6,631 bases of DNA from Clostridium sp. UBA6758 (GCA_002453475.1 DKGY01000116.1:220009-226639), one strand, 5' to 3'. Positions 1-6,516 are shown, counted from the first letter of the stretch. The notes: generated by a model not told the origin, from the letters alone. Translations and numbers: made by a program.

Positions 1-181
1 TTTCATAATAAGGTAAATTAATATCTAATAATACTAAATTAGGCTCTTCTTCTAAAGCCTCTTCTACTATATTTTCAAAATTATCAGAAGTTACAATGTC
101 ATATCCATATCTACTTAAAAAAGTGCCTAGCTCTCTTCTAATCTTTTCTTCATCTTCTATAATGAAAATTTTTTCTTTCAT
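1..181 (-). CDS. OmpR-family response regulator, N-terminal 60 residues (cut by window edge)
   Basis: This is the receiver domain of a two-component response regulator, normally phosphorylated by a partner sensor kinase and then binding DNA. Translating the minus strand from the ATG at 179-181 gives MKEKIFIIEDEEKIRREL at the start, with the acidic pair E9-D10 of the receiver pocket, and LVLLDINLPYYE at the cut end, where D53 is the predicted phosphorylation site. The DINLPYY sequence resembles the BceR/VirR-like branch that often controls peptide-antibiotic ABC transporters, but the DNA-binding domain lies outside the window, so the subgroup is inferred. A GGGGGTGA-type ribosome binding site lies 8-15 bases upstream. 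The gene is 93 bases after the phosphatase stop and has its own promoter, so it probably starts a separate unit. A kinase gene would be expected further left. Confidence 0.9.
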   Translation of the reverse strand, partial: MKEKIFIIEDEEKIRRELGTFLSRYGYDIVTSDNFENIVEEALEEEPNLVLLDINLPYYE

Positions 182-202
182 AAGTTAATCACCCCCTCTA
201 TG

Positions 203-231
203 ATTATATCTAATTTGGTGTATTTTAACAA
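203..231 (-). promoter_or_regulatory. Sigma-A-type promoter of the response regulator gene
   Basis: On the minus strand a -35 box TTGTTA (226-231, 4 of 6 consensus bases) and a perfect -10 box TATAAT (203-208) are separated by exactly 17 bases. The expected start point is near position 196, directly before the ribosome binding site, so the leader would be only about 15-20 bases. No convincing terminator lies between the upstream phosphatase gene and this promoter, so read-through from that gene is also possible. Confidence 0.65.
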
Positions 232-274
232 AACTTATTGTACTTTTTTCTTTTTAAGGATTTTTTGCTTTATT

Positions 275-829
275 CTAATCTGTCCATACTCTCTTAATAT
301 CTATAATACTATTTATATCATTACTTTTAAATCTCAATAAATATACATCAGGATTACTTAAGTTTTTCCAAAAATCAAAACCTGAAACTTTATCAAAGTA
401 CCTCATTATCAAAGAAAATAACTCTCCATGGGTCACTATTGCTACATTTTCCTCTTCTAGCTTTAAAATATCAGTTAAAGCTTCAGTAGCCCTTTTATCA
501 GCTTGATTTGAAGATTCTCCCACATGAAAGGTTATATCCATATCTTCATAGGCTGCTAATAAATATGGGGTATAATCCTCTACTACATAAGGCAGTAATA
601 ATTTTTCTCTTACTCTTTCATCAATATTTATTTTTAAATCTAAATGTTCTGCAAAGGGTGTTATTGTCTTTATAGCCCTTACATAGGGACTAGATACTAT
701 ATAATTAATATTATATTTTAATAAATAATTCTTTAATTCTATTGATTGACCAATGCCAACCTCCGTTAACTCCGCCTCAGCCGGCTGTCCAAACGCCTTA
801 CAATGTCTAATTAGATAAATGTTCTTCAT
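275..829 (-). CDS. Histidine phosphatase family protein (phosphoglycerate-mutase-like)
   Basis: A 184-residue soluble protein of the histidine phosphatase superfamily, which removes phosphate through a phospho-histidine intermediate. The family's key residues are visible: R8-H9 in LIRHCKA (H9 is the nucleophile), R51 in SSPYVRAIKT, the probable proton donor E75 in DERVREKL, and H134 in VTHGE. The usual RHG motif reads RHC here, a tolerated variant that leaves the catalytic pair intact. Length fits a minimal single-domain member. The substrate cannot be read from the sequence; small phosphorylated metabolites are the usual targets, and true glycolytic mutases are longer. The start is supported by GGAGTGA at 834-840, seven bases from the ATG. 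It begins 22 bases after the MerR-family gene stop, so the two are probably co-transcribed. Whether the phosphatase has a role in the drug response is unknown. Confidence 0.88.
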   Translation of the reverse strand: MKNIYLIRHCKAFGQPAEAELTEVGIGQSIELKNYLLKYNINYIVSSPYVRAIKTITPFAEHLDLKINIDERVREKLLLPYVVEDYTPYLLAAYEDMDITFHVGESSNQADKRATEALTDILKLEEENVAIVTHGELFSLIMRYFDKVSGFDFWKNLSNPDVYLLRFKSNDINSIIDIKRVWTD

Positions 830-851
830 GTTATCACTCCTATATTGTCAT

Positions 852-1685
852 TTAAAATTCCTTATTTTCATCTATTAAAATTTGAATTTGTCCTAAAGCT
901 TTTTCTTCTTTGTCTATACCACATCTTGTCATTATATATATCTCATAAAAAGTTCCACTAACTATTATATTATTTTTTTCAATATAATGAACTAGCTTTT
1001 TGTAATATTGGCTTGTATCTTTATAATCATCATCAAAATTTATTGTAATATAATTTCCGGATTTTAATGTAATTACTTTTTTCTCATCTATGTCCATATT
1101 TTCATTTATACTTATCATCAAATTATTGTATGTTAACTTTTCTTGATTTTTAAAATCTACATATGACGTTGGAAAAACTAACTCTTTATTAGTACTTCCA
1201 TATTTTTTTTCTATATATCCTAAGGTTTTAGATAGGTTTATTTCAAATTCTTCTGTATATCTATGTGTATTACTATATTTTATAAATTTTCTTTCACCAC
1301 AGTATTTTATAAAGGGCTCATTTATCCCCTCTTTTAATACTGTTTGAATTCTATCTTCTAAAAAACATATATTATTTTTTATGTTATTCAACTCTTTTAT
1401 CTTCTCTTCTACTATCTCTTTTTGCTTTGTTATTATATCTAAAATAGAGTTAATAGAAGTATAATTATTTACTAGTATCATTATTTCATCTAAAGATAAT
1501 CCCATTGCTTTACATTGTTTTATCAAATCTAAAATTATAAAGTGTTTTACCGAATAATACCTATATTTGCTCTTTTCATTTATATATGCAGGCTTTAGTA
1601 ATCCAATTTTGTCATAATGCCTCAATGTTTGTATTGAAATATTATGAAGTTTAGATACTTCACCAATTGAAAATCTTGTATCCAT
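852..1685 (-). CDS. MerR-family transcriptional regulator, BmrR-like with C-terminal effector-binding domain
   Basis: A 277-residue cytoplasmic activator, close in length and layout to the drug-sensing regulator BmrR. Residues about 5-73 form the MerR winged helix: the helix-turn-helix ends in TLRHYDKIGLLKP and the wing carries KYRYYS, followed by KAMGLSLDEI. Residues about 78-118 are a charged, heptad-like helix expected to be the antiparallel coiled coil of the dimer. Residues about 128-275 look like a GyrI-like ligand-binding domain, ending in GTFYEIYI (with E248) and the family-typical ALGQIQILID. Such proteins bind a long promoter spacer and, on ligand binding, twist the DNA to activate transcription. 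The gene follows the MATE pump, whose promoter has a MerR-type 19-base spacer, so the pump is the obvious target. GGGGTGAG at 1691-1698 supports the start. The ligand is not deducible. Confidence 0.9.
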   Translation of the reverse strand: MDTRFSIGEVSKLHNISIQTLRHYDKIGLLKPAYINEKSKYRYYSVKHFIILDLIKQCKAMGLSLDEIMILVNNYTSINSILDIITKQKEIVEEKIKELNNIKNNICFLEDRIQTVLKEGINEPFIKYCGERKFIKYSNTHRYTEEFEINLSKTLGYIEKKYGSTNKELVFPTSYVDFKNQEKLTYNNLMISINENMDIDEKKVITLKSGNYITINFDDDYKDTSQYYKKLVHYIEKNNIIVSGTFYEIYIMTRCGIDKEEKALGQIQILIDENKEF

Positions 1686-1704
1686 ATACTCTCACCCCAT
1701 TATC

Positions 1705-1737
1705 ATTATATCCTAAATTTCAAAAATAGGCTGTCCA
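1705..1737 (-). promoter_or_regulatory. Candidate promoter of the MerR regulator gene with an unusually long spacer
   Basis: Minus-strand -10 box TATAAT (1705-1710) lies just before the ribosome binding site. The best -35 match is TGGACA (1732-1737, 5 of 6), giving a 21-base spacer, too long for ordinary sigma-A use. An imperfect palindrome, CCTATTTTTGAAATTTAGG (plus 1712-1730, 7 of 9 pairs), is centred exactly in that spacer, which would suit autoregulation by a MerR-type protein. The -35 box lies inside the 3' arm of the MATE terminator. The -10 is convincing; the -35 and operator are inference, and the palindrome shares little sequence with the dyad at the MATE promoter. Confidence 0.4.
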
Positions 1738-1762
1738 AAAATCCTTAAATTTTGGACAGCCT
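1728..1762 (-). terminator. Rho-independent terminator of the MATE pump gene
   Basis: A perfect 13-bp inverted repeat (AGGCTGTCCAAAA at 1728-1740 paired with 1750-1762) has a 9-base loop. Read on the minus strand, it begins 14 bases after the MATE stop codon and is followed by ATTTTTG, a short T tract. There is no T tract in the plus direction, so it serves the pump transcript. Some read-through into the regulator gene is possible. Confidence 0.85.
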
Positions 1763-1776
1763 TACTATGCTAAATT

Positions 1777-3096
1777 CTATACACTTAATACTTCTTTGGT
1801 AGAAACTCTTATATTTGCCATTATACTTATAGTTATAAATGTAAGGCTTTCTGACAATATTGTACCTGCCCAGATTCCATTTGCTCCAAATATTTTATAG
1901 AGTATCATTAATGAAATCGGTAAGTATATAACAGACCTTAAAAGACAACTTAAATTTGAATACTTTGGTGTTTCTAAAGCTTGAAAATAAACTAATGTAT
2001 TTAAATTTATTCCAACTACAAAATAACTTATACTTGCTATTCTAAGTGCTATGTATGCAAGGTTTGCAATGACAGGATCTGCCGTGAATATACCTATGAG
2101 TGTTGGCCCAAACACAAAACATACTACAACAGAAAATCCACTTATCAATGTGGAGAATATACATGTTACTTTAAAGAATCCTAACATCTTTTCCCCATCT
2201 TTTTTACCAAAATTATAACTGATAAGAGGTTGTACCCCTAAAGTTAATCCATAAAGAACCATATATATATTTGTTGTTATATAGTTAATTATACTATAAG
2301 CTGAAATTCCCATTTCTCCAATGAACTTAACTAAAACAATATTATGTATTAACACCATTATTGAATAACTTCCTTGGGCGAAAAACGATGGGAATCCTAT
2401 TAAGCAGAACTCTTTTAAATCACTTTTATTTATTCTTATATTCCCAAAGGTTAAGTAACCTTTCTTCATAATAAAATGTGGCAATAATACAGATACTGTG
2501 ACAATTTGACCAAGTCCTGTAGCTATTGCAGCTCCCTTTATACCTAATCCAAACTTAAATATAAATACATAGTCTAGTACAATATTAGTTATTGCTCCTG
2601 CAATTGTTGATATCATTGCAAGTTTTGGTCTTCCATCATTTCTAACAAAACTACTTAGTACTATCCCTATTAAGTTAGGTATACAAAAGATTGCATAAAA
2701 TCTTAGATATTCTACAGCTAACCCTTTTAAATTTGATGTTGCTCCTAACATAGTTACTATTTGTTCTGTGAATATAATACATATAATACTTATAATACCA
2801 CTAGCTATTAAAAGAAACTTAAATACTTGTCTAAAAATGCTTACTGCTCTATCTATATTCTTTGCACCTATGTTTTTAGATACTAAAGCTCCTCCACCTA
2901 TTGCAAACATTGAAGCCAGTCCAAATAACATCACTGTAAACGGAAGTACAATATTTACTGCTGCTAATGCTAAATCACCCACACCTTGTCCTACAAATAT
3001 TCCATCTACTACTGTATATAAAGATGATATAAACATGGCAAGTGCAGAAGGTACTGCATACTTAAAAAACTCTTTTAACATATTATCTTTTTCCAT
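1777..3096 (-). CDS. MATE-family multidrug efflux transporter (MepA/DinF-like branch)
   Basis: A 439-residue integral membrane protein with about twelve hydrophobic segments in two pseudo-symmetric halves (roughly residues 12-210 and 230-430), the usual MATE size. Family signatures are present: VDGIFVGQGVG near the end of TM1 (residues 30-40, with D31), VRNDGRPKLAM after TM4 (151-161), NIVLDYVFIF (171-180) and GVQPLISYNFG (287-297) at the matching place in the second half. MATE pumps export cationic drugs and toxic compounds in exchange for Na+ or H+. The branch assignment rests on the RNDGRPKLA and GVQPLISYN motifs; substrate and coupling ion cannot be read from the sequence. AAGGAG at 3105-3110, 8-9 bases before the ATG, supports the chosen start over the internal Met6. 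The gene has its own MerR-type promoter and terminator, so it is a one-gene transcript next to its likely regulator. Confidence 0.93.
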   Translation of the reverse strand: MEKDNMLKEFFKYAVPSALAMFISSLYTVVDGIFVGQGVGDLALAAVNIVLPFTVMLFGLASMFAIGGGALVSKNIGAKNIDRAVSIFRQVFKFLLIASGIISIICIIFTEQIVTMLGATSNLKGLAVEYLRFYAIFCIPNLIGIVLSSFVRNDGRPKLAMISTIAGAITNIVLDYVFIFKFGLGIKGAAIATGLGQIVTVSVLLPHFIMKKGYLTFGNIRINKSDLKEFCLIGFPSFFAQGSYSIMVLIHNIVLVKFIGEMGISAYSIINYITTNIYMVLYGLTLGVQPLISYNFGKKDGEKMLGFFKVTCIFSTLISGFSVVVCFVFGPTLIGIFTADPVIANLAYIALRIASISYFVVGINLNTLVYFQALETPKYSNLSCLLRSVIYLPISLMILYKIFGANGIWAGTILSESLTFITISIMANIRVSTKEVLSV

Positions 3097-3132
3097 ACTT
3101 TATTCTCCTTCGTTTTTTATCCTACCTTATAC

Positions 3133-3163
3133 ATAATAAAGTCTATCCTTAGTATAGAGTCAA
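3133..3163 (-). promoter_or_regulatory. MerR-type promoter and operator of the MATE pump gene
   Basis: On the minus strand, TTGACT (3158-3163, 5 of 6) and TATTAT (3133-3138, 5 of 6) are separated by 19 bases, two more than the sigma-A optimum. The spacer contains the dyad CTATACTAAGGATAG; extended to 3140-3160, 8 of 10 base pairs match around a central A. Strong boxes, a 19-base spacer and a centred dyad are the hallmark of promoters controlled by MerR-family activators, which are poorly used until the activator untwists the spacer. The regulator encoded at 852-1685 is the natural candidate. Start point is expected near 3126, about 30 bases from the ATG. Confidence 0.8.
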
Positions 3164-3220
3164 TAGTTTTTTCAAATATATCCATAAATTTATATACTTA
3201 TTTTCCCTATAAATCATAAA

Positions 3221-3261
3221 GCTGTTTCAGCATTAACTAAAAAAATTAGTTCTGAAACAGC
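3221..3261 (-). terminator. Hairpin, probable terminator of the carboxypeptidase / kinase-remnant transcript
   Basis: GCTGTTTCAG (3221-3230) pairs perfectly with 3252-3261. Inside it AACTAA (3235-3240) pairs with TTAGTT (3246-3251), leaving a 4-base bulge and an A5 (minus: T5) loop. Read on the minus strand the stem is followed by TTTATGATTTAT, a broken T tract; on the plus strand it is followed by CCCC. It therefore fits termination of minus-strand transcripts before the MATE promoter. Confidence 0.65.
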
Positions 3262-3281
3262 CCCATTAAACATCCAACAAA

Positions 3282-3312
3282 ATAGATTAGAAAATTTAAT
3301 CTTCTAATCTAT
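3282..3312 (-). terminator. A/T-rich hairpin at the end of the kinase remnant, possible weak terminator
   Basis: ATAGATTAGAA (3282-3292) pairs perfectly with 3302-3312 around a 9-base loop. On the minus strand it is followed by TTTGTTGG. The stop codon that ends the kinase remnant (3296-3298) is in the loop. With few G:C pairs and a short T tract, it may be a weak terminator or only a by-product of the truncation; the stronger hairpin at 3221-3261 follows 20 bases later. Confidence 0.45.
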
Positions 3313-3480
3313 ATCCTACCTTAAAAATAGTTTTTATAGAGTTCTTTAAATCAAGTTTATCTTATCTAAATCCTTACTATTAGCCTTATGACTTAAAGCT
3401 TCACAAGCATTTATAACACATTCCTCTATATTCAGTTCATCTAAAGATATTTTTTCTTCTCTAAGTAATATTAATTTTAA
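3296..3480 (-). pseudogene. Remnant of a sensor histidine kinase (linker between dimerisation and ATPase domains)
   Basis: Minus-strand translation from 3480 gives 44 codons without a start, including LLREEKISLDELNIEE and then EALSHKANSKDLDKINL, before a stop at 3346-3348. A second frame continues LDLKNSIKTIFKVGYRLED to a stop at 3296-3298. Adding one base at the INL/LDL joint would make a single reading that follows the usual kinase pattern after the HisKA domain: a hydrophobic helix, 'A..K...I.L.L', then a strand and a 'RLE' helix leading to the ATPase N box. The H box, N box and G boxes are all absent, so the fragment is non-functional: both ends are lost and there is probably a one-base frameshift. 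The ending GYRLED also resembles an OmpR-type regulator C-terminus, an alternative for the last 20 residues. No start codon or ribosome binding site is seen. Confidence 0.5.
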
Positions 3481-3509
3481 TTATGTATCTTTATTTCATT
3501 GTAACATTC

Positions 3510-4250
3510 TTATTTTTTCATTTCTATGTACTCTTCTAGAGTAATTTTATTTTTCATTATTTCCTCTGCTACTTTTTTTCCTACATATCTTAAATGCCAC
3601 GGTTCATAATTATAGCCTGTGATATTCTCCTTACCTTTAGGATATCTTATAATAAATCCATATTTACTACAGTTTTTCTCTATCCACCTATAGGCATCAG
3701 TGTTTTTAAATCCATCATCTAATACCTGATAGTCCTCTGAAAGTATATCCATTGCTAATCCTGTTTGATGTTCACTAGTACCAGGCTTTGCAGTATACTT
3801 ATCTGCATATGCTTTTCCTGAACTCATAACTGCATTATCATAGAGTTTTTTCTGATAATTATAATCTCTATAACCAGAGACTCCAAGTAAATTTATCCCT
3901 TCATCTTTGGCAGCCTGAAAAAGATTTTCTAATGCTCTTGCCGCAACAGCTTCTAACTTATTAACATTAGGGTCACCATTTCCTATAAATTTAGTATTAG
4001 GTGTAACTAAATTTTTAGGTACAAAATTCTTATCCAAAGGATTATCTCTATTTACCATGAGAATTTCTTTATCCTCTAAAACTTTTTCTTTATTGTCAAC
4101 TCTTGAGTAATTATATTTTTCCATATTTTTTTCCCATAATAATTTGATACCTTTTTCACTTAAACCTATACAAACTATAATAAATACTATAAGTATTATA
4201 CTAAACCTTGCTTTATTTTTAATTCTCTTTTTATTCTTTCTTTTTTTCAT
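3510..4250 (-). CDS. Membrane-anchored VanY-type D-alanyl-D-alanine carboxypeptidase (peptidase M15B)
   Basis: A 246-residue protein that should remove the terminal D-Ala from peptidoglycan stem peptides outside the cell. A very basic N-terminus (residues 1-15) and one hydrophobic segment (about 16-31) form a signal anchor with no clear cleavage site. The catalytic domain covers about 100-235: SGYRDYNYQ (125-133), TSEHQTGLAMD (158-168) with zinc ligands H161 and D168 in the SxHxxGxAxD motif, and EPWHLRYVG (216-224) with catalytic E216 and third zinc ligand H219. All key residues are intact. VanY enzymes can lower glycopeptide susceptibility, but chromosomal relatives usually serve ordinary wall trimming, and no other van gene is present, so a resistance role should not be assumed. 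AGGAGGAGGG just upstream of the ATG is a very strong ribosome binding site. A histidine kinase remnant follows the stop by about 30 bases. Confidence 0.92.
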   Translation of the reverse strand: MKKRKNKKRIKNKARFSIILIVFIIVCIGLSEKGIKLLWEKNMEKYNYSRVDNKEKVLEDKEILMVNRDNPLDKNFVPKNLVTPNTKFIGNGDPNVNKLEAVAARALENLFQAAKDEGINLLGVSGYRDYNYQKKLYDNAVMSSGKAYADKYTAKPGTSEHQTGLAMDILSEDYQVLDDGFKNTDAYRWIEKNCSKYGFIIRYPKGKENITGYNYEPWHLRYVGKKVAEEIMKNKITLEEYIEMKK

Positions 4251-4567
4251 TTGTACCCTCCTCCTTTTCTTATATTAAATATACAAAGGAGATTTCTCAT
4301 CATCTCTATATTTTTGTTTCAAAGTTGTAAAATGAATCTTTTACTGAATGTATTCTTCATTTAATTATATAAAAGTCATACCTGTATTATTTCTAATGTA
4401 CTACAGTGTTATTATTTTTCCCAAATAAGCATATAACTGAGTAAATTTCACAATTGTAAATTTACTTTTTAAAATTTTTTAGGAAAACAAACTTAATTTT
4501 CATATAGTAAAGCTAGGCATATATTTGACAGTGGATTATAGGTATCAGTATTGCCCTTTTATAATAA
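4251..4567. other. AT-rich intergenic region with no gene recognised
   Basis: Between the carboxypeptidase start and the pepF terminator, no reading frame has a start codon with a ribosome binding site. The carboxypeptidase promoter should lie here, on the minus strand; TATAAT-like boxes occur but none has a matching -35 at a normal distance, so none is called. A perfect TTGACA on the plus strand (4525-4530) lacks a usable -10. The one clear structure is the plus-strand hairpin at 4440-4466. Confidence 0.6.
4440..4466 (+). terminator. Orphan terminator-like hairpin in plus orientation
   Basis: AGTAAATTT (4440-4448) pairs perfectly with AAATTTACT (4458-4466) around a 9-base loop, and the plus strand continues TTTTTAAAATTTTTT. 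The form is that of an A/T-rich intrinsic terminator, but no plus-strand gene precedes it. It could end an unannotated small RNA or stop antisense transcription, or be chance in AT-rich DNA. Confidence 0.35.
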
Positions 4568-4616
4568 AAACAACACTTTAGTATTATAAAAACTTCCTAA
4601 TACCAAAGTGTTGTTT
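4568..4616 (-). terminator. Rho-independent terminator of pepF
   Basis: A 12-bp outer stem (AAACAACACTTT at 4568-4579 with 4605-4616), one A/C mismatch and a 6-bp inner stem (GTATTA at 4581-4586 with 4598-4603) enclose an 11-base loop. On the minus strand it starts about 18 bases after the pepF stop and the 3' arm runs into TTTTTATTAT. This is the strongest terminator in the window. Because the outer stem is A-rich on one side and T-rich on the other, it may also work in the plus direction. Confidence 0.88.
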
Positions 4617-4634
4617 AATTAAAATATATAATTT

Positions 4635-6434
4635 TTAAATTTCCTCCTCTAACATGGATAAAAGCTGATCAAACCTATTAATTGTATCTTCTAATGGTTT
4701 TGGTGTAGTCATGTCTACCCCAGCTTTTTTTAGTATTTCAATTGGATAGTCGCTACACCCAGCTTTTAAGAAGCTCTTATATTTCTCTACTGCTCCTTCC
4801 CCTTCATTAAGAATTTTTTCATAGAAGGAGTTAGCAGCTGCAAAGCCTGTTACATATTGATATACATAAAAATCTCTATAGAAGTGAGGAATTCTTGCCC
4901 ATTCAATGTCTATTTCACTATCTACTACCATAGCTTCTCCAAAGTAGTTAACATTTAAGTCATGATAGATTTGACATAAATCATCACTAGATAAAGCCTC
5001 ACCCTGCTCCATCTTTTCATGGACTATCATTTCAAACTCTGCAAACATAGTCTGTCTGAATACAGTAGTTCTAATTCCTTCAAGTTGTTGATTTATTAAA
5101 TATAATCTTTTAGCTTTATCTTCTTCATTTTTTATTAAATAGTCTATTAATAAACACTCATTAGTAGTAGATGCCACCTCAGCACAGAATAACTCATAAT
5201 CTGCATAGGTATATGGTTGATTGTTTCTTGAATAATGTGAATGTATACTATGACCCATTTCATGGATTAAAGTAGATACATCATTCACTTGATTTTTATA
5301 GTTTAATAAGATATATGGCATAGAAGTATAACTTCCACTAGAGTAGGCTCCTCCTCTTTTTCCCTTATTCTCATATACATCAATCCAACCTTCTTTAACA
5401 CCTTTATCAAAGATATCTATATACTCTTTTCCCATTGGCTTTAGAGCCTTTTCACAAAGAGCTACTCCTTCTTCAAACGCTATATTAAACTTTGGTGCAT
5501 CAATAATTGGAACATATAGGTCATACATATGAACTTCATCTAAGTTAAGTAATTTCTTTTTTAACTCTACATATCTATGAAGAGAGTCTATTCTTTTATT
5601 AACTGTATTAACTACATTTTTATATACTTCTGCAGGAATTTTATTAGGTTTCAAAGATGCTTCAAGACAAGAGTTGTATTTTCTAATTTTACTTTCAAAA
5701 ATAAAGTTCTTTACAGCGGCAGTATAAGAAGTTGATACTGTATTTTCATACTTCTTATAGGTATTAAACAGTGCCTCAAAGGCTTCTTTTCTGACTTTTC
5801 TGTCTTTACTTGTTATAAATACTGAATAATTTGAAGCAGTAAGTTCTACTTCATTTCCATCTTCATCTTTTATTTTTGGGAAGGTTATATCAGCATTAGT
5901 AAGCATAGTGAATATGTTGCTTGGTGCACTTAGACAATCACTAACATTTGCTAATATATTTTCTTCTGCTTCACTTAAAATATGAGGTTTTCCTTCAAAA
6001 ATATTAGTAATATATCTTTCATAATGTTTTAAGCCAGCAGTATTTTCTATAAGTTTCTTAACTTCTTCAACTTCCATGGATAAAAGTTCTGGTAGGAAAA
6101 ATGAAACTATTCCACTGAGTTCAGCTCCAAAAGTAGATATTTTATCCATCATAACTTGATATTTAGAGTTAGATTTATCTTCATCACTTCTTAAGTGAGC
6201 ATATACTACTAAATCCTCATATAAGCTCCCTAATTCTTCATATTGATGTAAATAATCTAAAAGTTTAGGTCCCACATTAAGCTGACCCTTAAATCCCAAA
6301 AGACTCAGAGCCTTTTCCTTTAAATTTTTAAAATCTTCTTCCCATTTTTCATCAGTAGCATACATTTTATCTACTTTCCACTTATATTTTTCTTCTACTT
6401 CATCTCTTGTCTTTACTTTTTCTAATGTTGCCAT
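4635..6434 (-). CDS. pepF: Oligoendopeptidase F (zinc metallopeptidase, family M3B)
   Basis: A 599-residue cytoplasmic metallopeptidase, full length for the PepF family, that cuts short oligopeptides (typically under about 20 residues) and is linked to peptide turnover and nutrition. The N-terminal half (about 1-200) is the mainly helical domain that narrows access to the active site. The catalytic domain follows: the zinc motif HEMGH at 391-395 (ligands H391 and H395, general base E392), and the third ligand E419 in FCAEVASTTNE. The IPHFYRDFYVYQYVTG segment (515-530) supplies the conserved His and Tyr residues that line the substrate site in this family. There is no signal peptide. GGAGGTG at 6439-6445, about six bases from the ATG, fixes the start. 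The gene is monocistronic, with its own terminator. The structured repeat array ends about 50 bases upstream, so it may lie in, or just before, the pepF leader; no clear sigma-A promoter is visible in those 50 bases. Confidence 0.96.
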   Translation of the reverse strand: MATLEKVKTRDEVEEKYKWKVDKMYATDEKWEEDFKNLKEKALSLLGFKGQLNVGPKLLDYLHQYEELGSLYEDLVVYAHLRSDEDKSNSKYQVMMDKISTFGAELSGIVSFFLPELLSMEVEEVKKLIENTAGLKHYERYITNIFEGKPHILSEAEENILANVSDCLSAPSNIFTMLTNADITFPKIKDEDGNEVELTASNYSVFITSKDRKVRKEAFEALFNTYKKYENTVSTSYTAAVKNFIFESKIRKYNSCLEASLKPNKIPAEVYKNVVNTVNKRIDSLHRYVELKKKLLNLDEVHMYDLYVPIIDAPKFNIAFEEGVALCEKALKPMGKEYIDIFDKGVKEGWIDVYENKGKRGGAYSSGSYTSMPYILLNYKNQVNDVSTLIHEMGHSIHSHYSRNNQPYTYADYELFCAEVASTTNECLLIDYLIKNEEDKAKRLYLINQQLEGIRTTVFRQTMFAEFEMIVHEKMEQGEALSSDDLCQIYHDLNVNYFGEAMVVDSEIDIEWARIPHFYRDFYVYQYVTGFAAANSFYEKILNEGEGAVEKYKSFLKAGCSDYPIEILKKAGVDMTTPKPLEDTINRFDQLLSMLEEEI

Positions 6435-6516
6435 ATTGCACCTCCATATTGTTATTTAATAATGAATTTAATTATTTATAAACAGAATTCTTAGAAATCG
6501 TTATCCAGGGACGCAA

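Noticed and set aside
2768..3136. A 122-codon open frame on the plus strand
   Set aside because: It lies almost wholly antisense to the MATE gene, has no ribosome binding site, and its translation looks like an arbitrary reading of the pump sequence.
3296..3361. C-terminal end of an OmpR-family regulator (reading GYRLED before a stop)
   Set aside because: Possible, but the upstream bases in the neighbouring frame continue the kinase pattern at the expected spacing, so a frameshifted kinase remnant is simpler.
3510..4250. Acquired vancomycin-resistance cluster
   Set aside because: Only a VanY-type carboxypeptidase is present. There is no VanH, ligase or VanX gene, and such enzymes are common in ordinary clostridial chromosomes.
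4525..4554. Plus-strand promoter starting with a perfect TTGACA
   Set aside because: No acceptable -10 box is found 16-19 bases downstream (best TATTGC), and no plus-strand gene follows.
4490..4560. Short minus-strand open stretch of about 21 codons reading KGNTDTYNPLSNICLALLYEN-like sequence
   Set aside because: It has no start codon or ribosome binding site, begins right after a stop and matches no family I recognise.
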